Positions 5,734-6,123 of a stretch of 6,123 nucleotides of DNA are shown piece by piece. The stretch is from contig JAAZGI010000147.1 of assembly GCA_012511315.1 (NCBI GenBank), positions 1-6,123 on the forward strand. Direction: 5' to 3'. How positions within the stretch are numbered: position 1 is the first letter of the stretch; every line of letters begins with the position of its first letter. The notes under the pieces were generated by a model, which ran no database searches, was not told the DNA's origin, and saw only the letters and a list, made by a program, of their open reading frames with translations. This DNA comes from Clostridium sp. GTDB lineage: Bacteria > Bacillota > Clostridia > Clostridiales > Clostridiaceae. Position numbers and translations under genes: made by a program.

Positions 5734-5762
5734 TTGCCAGTGGGGGAAAGGGGGAGTAAAAT
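5734..5762 (+). promoter_or_regulatory. Sigma-A-type promoter of lplA with a G-tract spacer
   Basis: TTGCCA (5734-5739) and TAAAAT (5757-5762) each match the -35 and -10 consensus at 5 of 6 positions and are exactly 17 bp apart. The spacer contains GGGGGAAAGGGGG (5742-5754), which is unusual in this AT-rich DNA. The transcript would start near 5769, leaving a leader of roughly 40 nt before the GTG. A small dyad, GGAC ggt GTCC (5709-5719), sits just upstream of the -35 box. Confidence 0.65.
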
Positions 5763-5800
5763 AAGAGATGTTGCAATCTGTATTACTGTTTAAAAATAGT

Positions 5801-5807
5801 GAGGTGG
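5801..5807 (+). promoter_or_regulatory. lplA ribosome binding site
   Basis: GAGGTGG just before the GTG at 5811. Together with the conserved N-terminus it selects GTG 5811 over the in-frame GTG at 5799, which has no comparable site upstream. Confidence 0.7.
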
Positions 5808-5810
5808 CCC

Positions 5811-6123
5811 GTGCGTTACATTGAAAATATAAGCCTTGATCCATATTTTAATCAAGCCTTTGAAGAGTATGTATTTGAACACACAGAGGGAGATGTACTA
5901 CTGTTATGGCGCAACAGACCTGCTGTGGTTTGCGGACGCTTCCAAAACTTATATTCTGAGGTTAACGTTTGGCAGGCTGTTCAAGATCAAGTGGCTTTAA
6001 TCCGGCGGATTTCTGGTGGCGGAACAGTCTACCATGATCCTGGCAATGTTAATTACACTCTAATTGGAAAATCCAATCCAAACGAAAATAGCTTTACTCA
6101 ATTTCTTAACCCAGTAATTGCCA
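5811..6123 (+). CDS. lplA: Lipoate-protein ligase (LplA family), N-terminal part, runs off the right edge
   Basis: The first 104 residues of a lipoate-protein ligase are visible. In this family the enzyme activates free lipoate with ATP to lipoyl-AMP and transfers it to a lysine of lipoyl domains (2-oxoacid dehydrogenase E2, glycine-cleavage H protein) in the cytoplasm. Recognisable parts are VRYIENISLDPYFNQAFEEY at the start, AVVCGRFQN (38-46), and the signature RRISGGGTVYHD (65-76) followed by PGNVNYT (77-83), which forms the lipoyl-adenylate site. GTG 5811 is chosen because the family usually begins MRYI with the same spacing to DPxxN. The related octanoyltransferase LipM shares the fold, but the MRYI start and VxGRFQN/RRISGGG context favour LplA. 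The gene is divergent from the riboflavin operon and has its own promoter; no functional link to riboflavin is implied. The frame is intact to the window end. Confidence 0.9.
   Translation, partial: MRYIENISLDPYFNQAFEEYVFEHTEGDVLLLWRNRPAVVCGRFQNLYSEVNVWQAVQDQVALIRRISGGGTVYHDPGNVNYTLIGKSNPNENSFTQFLNPVIA

Noticed and set aside
5646..5759. Small plus-strand frame (GTG start, 37 codons, glycine-rich with a CPC motif) that could be a peptide gene
   Set aside because: Its end overlaps the best lplA promoter, its glycine content is simply the G-rich tract read as codons, and the ribosome binding site is poor.
5573..5776. 67-codon open frame on the minus strand opposite the G-rich tract
   Set aside because: Proline-rich low-complexity product that mirrors the G-rich plus strand; no ribosome binding site and no recognisable domain.

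Overview
The window looks like chromosomal DNA from a low-GC Gram-positive bacterium (Bacillota, perhaps a clostridial lineage). The reasons are the AT-rich composition, strong purine Shine-Dalgarno sequences, TTG and GTG starts, and a Bacillus-type riboflavin operon (ribD-ribE-ribBA-ribH) behind an FMN riboswitch. This placement is inferred from layout and general protein character; no database was searched.

Layout from left to right: (1) 3-242 (+) is the C-terminal end of a tyrosine recombinase, cut by the window edge. (2) 243-629 has no gene but holds several inverted repeats; the last of them (539-597) may end transcription of the riboflavin operon. (3) 630-1274 (-) is a HAD-family phosphatase gene. 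It reads as a complete 214-residue protein only if two single-base indels of opposite sign are corrected. (4) 1274-1741 (-) is ribH, whose stop codon overlaps the phosphatase start (TAATG). (5) 1742-2051 is an unusually long spacer with a 14-bp tandem repeat. (6) 2052-4983 (-) carries ribBA, ribE and ribD, tightly packed, with a 16-nt ribD/ribE overlap. (7) 4984-5301 (-) is the operon control region: promoter, FMN aptamer, and two successive intrinsic terminators before the ribD ribosome binding site. (8) 5302-5756 is a divergent intergenic region with a degenerate coding remnant and a G-rich tract. (9) 5757-6123 (+) is the start of a lipoate-protein ligase gene with its own promoter; it runs off the right edge.

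Together RibBA, RibD, RibE and RibH convert GTP and ribulose 5-phosphate to riboflavin. The one step they do not cover is dephosphorylation of the RibD product before RibH. The coupled HAD phosphatase is a natural candidate for that step, although here its reading frame is broken or mis-sequenced. FMN would shut the operon down by premature termination in the leader.

Most of the window is a well-known pathway. The points worth a second look are the coupled but frameshifted phosphatase, the tandem-terminator riboswitch platform, the long ribBA-ribH spacer, the G-tract inside the lplA promoter spacer, and the inverted repeats next to the recombinase end. I see no clear evidence of a wholly new system.
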